Source: Thauera aromatica K172 (lineage in GTDB: Bacteria; Pseudomonadota; Gammaproteobacteria; Burkholderiales; Rhodocyclaceae). Taken from it: a DNA stretch of 64,000 nucleotides. The DNA is taken from assembly GCF_003030465.1 (NCBI RefSeq), contig NZ_CP028339.1, positions 3,232,041 to 3,296,040 on the forward strand, read 5' to 3'. Each line of letters opens with the position of its first letter. Within the stretch, counting starts at the first letter, position 1. A program made the position numbers and the translations under genes. Below the pieces are notes generated by a model. It worked only from the letters and a program-made list of their open reading frames with translations. It did not search any database and was not told the origin of the DNA. Of this stretch, positions 59,650 to 64,000 are shown piece by piece.

Positions 59650-60788
59650 TATTTGCGTTCCGTAACGACGAGTTGAGCTGCATCGACGCGGTTCAGACCG
59701 CGTGCGCCGGACAGCACCAGGGCGCCGTCCTCGATCTGCACCAGGGCGGTGACCGCGTTGGGGGCCTGGGCCTCGAGCGCGCGAAAGCTGCGCCCTTGGT
59801 CGTCGCTGCGCAGCAGGCGCCCGCTCTCGTCGGCGAGCACGACGGTGCCGTCGGCCAGGCGCAGGCCGCTGGTGAGGGTGATTTCCTGGTCGAGGGCGAT
59901 CTGCGCCCAGTTCGCGCCCCCGTCGCCGCTGCGCCAGACATTGCCCCGCAGGCCGTAGGCGAGCAGCGTGTCCGGCCCGAGCGCGAGGGCGCCGAAGAAG
60001 GTGCCCGGGTAGGGCGTGTGCACTTCGGCAAACGACGCTCCGCCATCGTCCGAGCGGAACAGCGCGCCCTGCTCGCCGGCGATGAGCAGGCGGGCGCCGT
60101 CGGCGCGGACCTGATACAGGTGCTTGCCGCGCGGATTGGGCAGGCGTGCGATGAAGGCCTGCCAGGACTGGCCGCCATCGTCGGTGGTGAGCGCCAGGCC
60201 GTAGGCGCCCACCGCCCAGCCGCGGCGCGCATCGATGAAATGCACGCTCAAGAGCGGCTTGTCCGGGCCGTCCTCGACCATCGCCTGGGCCTCGCGCAGG
60301 CGCCGCTCGGCCCCGTCCGAGCCTGCCGCTGCGAGCGCCTGGGCTTCGTCCAGCGCCGCCTGCGCGCCCTGGCGGCCGTCGAGCTGGCGCACCCAGGTTT
60401 CGCCCCCATCGCGCGAATGGAGCACGATGCCGCTGTGGCCGACCGCCCAGCCCAGCTGCTCGTCGACGAAGCAGACGTCGGTGAGCGCCACGCTCGCGGG
60501 CACCGCGCGCGCCTGGCGCCAGCTCGCTCCGCCGTCGTCCGACAGCAGCACGGTGCCGCGCGCGCCCACCGACACCAGCCGCTCGCCCGCCCGGGTCACC
60601 GCCAGCTGGACCGTGCTGGTGGCGCGCACATCGGCACGGGCCGGCAGCTCCATCAGGTCCGGCACCGGCTGGCCGGTCGCCGTCGCCGCGGCTGCTGCAG
60701 CAGCGGCCGTCGCGGCCGTTGCCAGCGGGCAGATCAAGCTCAAAAGGGTGGCCGCCACCAGGGGCCGCAGCGCAATGTTCAGAACCAT
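59649..60788 (-). CDS. YCF48-like beta-propeller (BNR-type) secreted protein
   Basis: About 379 aa from ATG 60788. Signal peptide (MVLNIALRPLVAATLLSLIC), then an Ala-rich stretch and repeated DDGGxSW-type propeller blades (SDDGGASWRQ, SRDGGETWVRQ, TDDGGQSWQAF, SGDGGANWAQI). Members lie beside RND/DUF1329/DUF1302 genes in many proteobacteria. The 5' end is duplicated: a second out-of-frame copy of the start and signal peptide lies directly upstream (ATG 60939), so the usual ribosome site is in front of the wrong copy. Confidence 0.82.
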   Translation of the reverse strand: MVLNIALRPLVAATLLSLICPLATAATAAAAAAAATATGQPVPDLMELPARADVRATSTVQLAVTRAGERLVSVGARGTVLLSDDGGASWRQARAVPASVALTDVCFVDEQLGWAVGHSGIVLHSRDGGETWVRQLDGRQGAQAALDEAQALAAAGSDGAERRLREAQAMVEDGPDKPLLSVHFIDARRGWAVGAYGLALTTDDGGQSWQAFIARLPNPRGKHLYQVRADGARLLIAGEQGALFRSDDGGASFAEVHTPYPGTFFGALALGPDTLLAYGLRGNVWRSGDGGANWAQIALDQEITLTSGLRLADGTVVLADESGRLLRSDDQGRSFRALEAQAPNAVTALVQIEDGALVLSGARGLNRVDAAQLVVTERK

Positions 60789-60939
60789 CCGTGCTGGTGG
60801 CGCGCACATCGGCACGGGCCGGCAGCTCCAGCAGGTCCGGCACCGGCTGGCCGGTCGTCGCCGCGGCCGTCGCCAGCGGGCAGATCAAGCTCAAAAGGGT
60901 GGCCGCCACCAGGGGCCGCAGCGCAATGTTCAGAACCAT
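60611..60939. repeat. Tandem duplication of the YCF48-like gene 5' end
   Basis: Copy A 60611-60788 (178 bp) and copy B 60789-60939 (151 bp) both run from CCGTGCTGGTGG to the start codon. They differ chiefly by a 27-bp indel in an Ala-coding stretch. The offset of the two starts (151 bp) is not a multiple of three, so translation from the outer start at 60939 is out of frame with the propeller. Confidence 0.9.
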
Positions 60940-61099
60940 GTGGCCTACTCTCATTCGCGCTCCGTCGCGCAGCAGAAGACCCCGCGGGTCGGTGCCGTGG
61001 ACGGAACGTCGTTCAACAACAAAAAACCGGGTCTGAAAAGCGGAGGGCCTGCCCGCAGCCCGGCAGCCCCTCCGGCGGCGGTCCCGCCGCCGGGCGAGA

Positions 61100-62470
61100 T
61101 CAGCGTGCTGCGTCGGCGGCGACGGCATCCCCGGTGAAGAAGGTCTCGGGCTTGCGCGGCACGACACGGTAGGTTTCGTCGTTCAACCCCTGCACCGTGC
61201 TCATCGTGCCGGCCTGCAGGTTGAATACCGTCACCTGTTGGACCAGTAATGCTGGAACGGCGGGCACGAAGAAGTTCGGCATCTGCGAGGTGCGCCACAG
61301 CTTGCCTTCGGCGTCGTAGCCGTCCATCAAGACCAACAGCGCCGTATCCTCATCGAAGTAATACTTGCGCTTCGGCACCGCATGGCGCCTGCCTGCAACC
61401 ACCGTGGCTTCGACTTCCCACACCCGGTGCAACTCCCAGCGCACCTTGGCGGGGTTCAGATGGAACTTGTCGTAGGCTTCGGAAACCGTGGCCGTGATCA
61501 GTTCATTGTTGTTATAGGGAACGTACATCTCCCGCTTGCCGACCAGCTTCCATTCGTAGCGGTCAGGATGACCGTAGAAACCTTCCACCTCGTCGAAATA
61601 GTTCGCGCCCGAGGCAACGAAGTCCGGCGTGTCGTAGGCAACGGTCGGGGCGCGGCGCACGCGGCGCTGGCCGACCAGATACTGCCAGGCTTGGCGCGGG
61701 GTTTTGGGATCGATGCCGTCGCGAATGACCAGCGACTCGCCCATTTTGAAGGATGGTGCCGTAGTACTGAAACGAAACATGGTGTATTCGCCCTTCCCGT
61801 CCTTCGACCACGTCTCCCACGACCCATCTTTGTAGTAGTAGGGTTGCTGGAAGAACATGTCGTTGCGGGTGGCCAGGGTGTGATTGCCATCCGAGGAGCC
61901 GACAATGTTCTTGAACCCAAACTCCTTCGATTCGGGTTCGACCCGCAGCAGGTAATTCCAGACCACCTCCACGCCGGTCTGCGGGATCGGGAACGGGAGG
62001 CCGCCGAAACAGCCCTCGATCGAATTACCACCTTCGATCGTCTTGCAGCTGGTCGCATTCTTGAACGTGTTTGCGGCCACGTGCTCCGGCACCGTCGCCG
62101 TGCGATGGGTCGGATAAACGTCGACACGGAACGTGTCCGGGTATTTCTTGAGCAGCGCCTGTGTGCCCTCGGAAAGCTTGTCCGCATGTTGGGCCATATT
62201 GGACGCAGTGATTTGCAGGACCGGCTTTTCATTCGGGAAGAGGTTCACCGGAATGTCGCCCACTTTCGGCCCCGCGACCGGGCCGGTCTGGCCCCCGGTC
62301 CACGCCGGAATCGTCCCGTCCTTGTTGCCGGCTTTTTCGCCGCCGAGCGGCGTCAGCCAGGTTTTGAGCTTGGCCGCTTCGTCCGCGCTCACCGCAGCCA
62401 TCGTGCTCTGCATGCCGGCGCTCAGCGCCAGGATGGAGACGCACAGCAAGGTCTTTTTAAACGTGAACAT
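61100..62470 (-). CDS. DUF1329 (LolA-like) envelope protein
   Basis: 456 aa from ATG 62470 with GAGGAGAT. Signal peptide MFTFKKTLLCVSILALSAGM. Periplasmic or outer-membrane beta fold, with PVNLFPNEKPVLQITASNM and VWNYLLRVEPESKEFGF typical of the family. Usually partners DUF1302, and is linked to transport of hydrophobic or aromatic compounds and lipids. The 160 nt downstream (60940-61099) contain a G/C-rich palindrome but no obvious terminator. Confidence 0.9.
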   Translation of the reverse strand: MFTFKKTLLCVSILALSAGMQSTMAAVSADEAAKLKTWLTPLGGEKAGNKDGTIPAWTGGQTGPVAGPKVGDIPVNLFPNEKPVLQITASNMAQHADKLSEGTQALLKKYPDTFRVDVYPTHRTATVPEHVAANTFKNATSCKTIEGGNSIEGCFGGLPFPIPQTGVEVVWNYLLRVEPESKEFGFKNIVGSSDGNHTLATRNDMFFQQPYYYKDGSWETWSKDGKGEYTMFRFSTTAPSFKMGESLVIRDGIDPKTPRQAWQYLVGQRRVRRAPTVAYDTPDFVASGANYFDEVEGFYGHPDRYEWKLVGKREMYVPYNNNELITATVSEAYDKFHLNPAKVRWELHRVWEVEATVVAGRRHAVPKRKYYFDEDTALLVLMDGYDAEGKLWRTSQMPNFFVPAVPALLVQQVTVFNLQAGTMSTVQGLNDETYRVVPRKPETFFTGDAVAADAAR

Positions 62471-62498
62471 ATTGATCTCCTCGGTCGTTTTATAAGAA

Positions 62499-64000
62499 TC
62501 AGAACGTGCGCTGGATCGTGAGCGATACGAAGTCGCGGTCGCCGTGGAAATTGTCATAGGACAGCTCGCCGGCCGGATTGACGATCGAACCCGAGGAGCC
62601 GACGTAGTGGGTGTAGTTCAGCCCGCCCTGCCAGGTCTTGCGGTAGTCGGCCTTCACCCCGATGCTCAGGCTGCCGCCGTTCTCCGACGGGAACAGCACG
62701 CCATTGACCGAGGAGCGTCCGGCCAGGCCGTAGTTGACGCCGATCGGCACCTGCAGATCGAGCCCGGGGACGACCTGGAAATATTCCGGCGTGAACACGA
62801 ACTGGATCGCGCTGGCTTCGCGGGTGGCGTTCGGGTCGAGCGCGGCGCGGTTGTCGGTGACGCTGAGCACCCGGTTGTAGGCGAACTCGCCGACGAAAGA
62901 GGCCCCTTCCCACAGCGCATTGGCCGGCAGGACGCTGATCGCCGACAGGCTCAGATGCATCGTTTTGCCTTTCGGGAAGGTCGCATCGTCATCGTTGTCC
63001 GCCCCGCCCAGGCCGAGGAGGACGTTGCCGGTACCCACCAGCGGCTGGTTTTCGCGGAACGACAGTTCGCCCGAGACGTTCGTCTCCCCCACCAGGGTGG
63101 CAAAGCTGGCGCCGATCGTGCGGATGTTCTCCGCATAGACGAGGACATAGTCGCCATCGACGCCGCGGCCCGGATCGGCGTTCACCCCGGGGCGGATGTA
63201 GAACTGCGGCAGCTTGTCGTGGAACTGGGCGGCGTACAGCCCGTACTCGGTGTCGCCGGCACGGAACTTGACCTGCACGCCGCCCTGGCCGGAGTCCTTG
63301 GCATCGAGGTCATCGCCCCGGCGCAGCGTGCCGTTGGGGCCGAACGGTCCGTACAGGAACTCGCCGCCGGCGCCGGGGAAGTCGGCGAAGGCGAAATAGC
63401 TGCCCGCTCCCGGCAGGCGTGAGTCGCGCCATTCGTACTGGTAGTAGGCGCCGATCGAGACGTCGGCGCTGAGTTGCAGCTGCGCCGAGACCTGGCCGAC
63501 CGGGCGCGCGACTTCCTTGAACTGCGAGTTCGGCACTGACAGCGCACGGGCCAGATCGAGCGGGGTCTGGGCGCCGGCGATGCCGTTGGCGCCGAAGAAC
63601 AGGGTCTCGCCGTAGAGCTGGGTGAAGCGCCCCGCCTTCAGGTTCAGGCCCTTGCCGGCGATCTCGGTGCGGCCATAGACGAAGGCGTCGAGGAACTCCG
63701 CCTTGCGCCCGTGGAGCTTTTCGGTGGCGGTGGTGAATTCGTCGAAATCGGCCGAGCGCTGGTTGAGCGACCAAGCGTAGCGTTGGCTGCGGTCGTTCGA
63801 TTCGTTGTACACCTGGTCGTACCAGGCGGCGCCGCTGACGCGGAAACCCATGTTGTTGCGGTAGCGCAGATCGAATTCGGAGAGCAGGTCGACCCGGTTC
63901 GAAATCAGGCCGCGGCTGAAATTGCGGTCGCCGTCGTTAGTGTTGATCTGCGCCCCCGCATCCGAGGCGGGGCCGTGGCCGTCCTGCTCCTCGACGCGCC
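62499..64000 (-). CDS. DUF1302 outer-membrane beta-barrel protein, N-terminus outside the window
   Basis: Reading is open to the edge, through NFSRGLISNRVDLLSEFDLR and on into the window's last codons (EEQDGHGPASDAGA region), giving about 500 residues. Alternating polar/aromatic strands and a C-terminal Phe (DFVSLTIQRTF) fit an outer-membrane barrel. It precedes DUF1329 by 28 nt. The two are partners in a presumed export path with the MMPL transporter. Confidence 0.88.
   Translation of the reverse strand, partial: RVEEQDGHGPASDAGAQINTNDGDRNFSRGLISNRVDLLSEFDLRYRNNMGFRVSGAAWYDQVYNESNDRSQRYAWSLNQRSADFDEFTTATEKLHGRKAEFLDAFVYGRTEIAGKGLNLKAGRFTQLYGETLFFGANGIAGAQTPLDLARALSVPNSQFKEVARPVGQVSAQLQLSADVSIGAYYQYEWRDSRLPGAGSYFAFADFPGAGGEFLYGPFGPNGTLRRGDDLDAKDSGQGGVQVKFRAGDTEYGLYAAQFHDKLPQFYIRPGVNADPGRGVDGDYVLVYAENIRTIGASFATLVGETNVSGELSFRENQPLVGTGNVLLGLGGADNDDDATFPKGKTMHLSLSAISVLPANALWEGASFVGEFAYNRVLSVTDNRAALDPNATREASAIQFVFTPEYFQVVPGLDLQVPIGVNYGLAGRSSVNGVLFPSENGGSLSIGVKADYRKTWQGGLNYTHYVGSSGSIVNPAGELSYDNFHGDRDFVSLTIQRTF

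Noticed and set aside
57031-61167. 1378-codon single frame including the transporter
   Set aside because: The upstream half is out-of-frame shadow of the YCF48-like gene kept open by high GC.

Overview
The window is a high-GC betaproteobacterial chromosome segment. Gene content fits the Rhodocyclales (Thauera, Azoarcus and relatives): a complete siaABCD operon, a three-gene pnt transhydrogenase, etfBA, a DUF1302/DUF1329/MMPL/YCF48-like export cluster, many c-di-GMP genes and a type I-C CRISPR system. The genus is an inference from gene content; there is no rRNA gene here and I saw no tRNA.

Layout. 1-503: 5' end of an IS1595-type transposase gene (running off the left edge) with a LexA-type SOS box just upstream. 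694-11097: complete type I-C CRISPR-Cas locus in the order cas3, small ORF, cas5c, cas8c (with an internal cas11c start), cas7c, cas4, cas1, cas2, leader, and an array of 33 identical 32-bp repeats plus one degenerate terminal repeat. 11163-13159: LpxH-like phosphoesterase and GT4 glycosyltransferase. 13361-17161: siaA-siaB-siaC-siaD c-di-GMP signalling operon. 17207-33065: mostly minus-strand housekeeping and envelope genes (LTA-synthase-like sulfatase, acyl-CoA ligase, enoyl-CoA hydratase, methyltransferase, diguanylate cyclase, murB, PACE transporter, subtilase, SbtA-like permease with divergent LysR, class A PBP). 33237-34434: ParE/Phd toxin-antitoxin pair and decayed remnants. 34629-39905: trpS, then an osmoadaptation pair (glucosylglycerol-phosphate synthase/phosphatase fusion and MscS). 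39927-48107: two divergent giant signalling proteins ending in EAL domains. 48233-56456: DOMON-like protein, NamZ-like muramidase, PRPP synthetase, macrodomain protein, pntA1-A2-B, etfB-etfA. 56576-64000: universal stress protein and the MMPL/YCF48-like/DUF1329/DUF1302 cluster, which carries two tandem duplications.

The most striking find lies between cas3 and cas5c. The last 12 nt of the CRISPR repeat recur alone at 3191-3202, followed by a spacer-sized 34-nt stretch and a perfect 10-bp hairpin. The spacer-like stretch matches 16 of its first 20 positions, beside a canonical 5'-TTC PAM, to a site at 2978-3014 that overlaps the -35 box of the best promoter in front of this interval. That promoter would transcribe a 50-residue single-pass membrane peptide, whose last codons lie in the repeat remnant, and possibly cas5c onward. 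This is the architecture of a natural partially matched guide RNA (CreR-like autorepressor or CreTA-like antitoxin), here in a type I-C locus.
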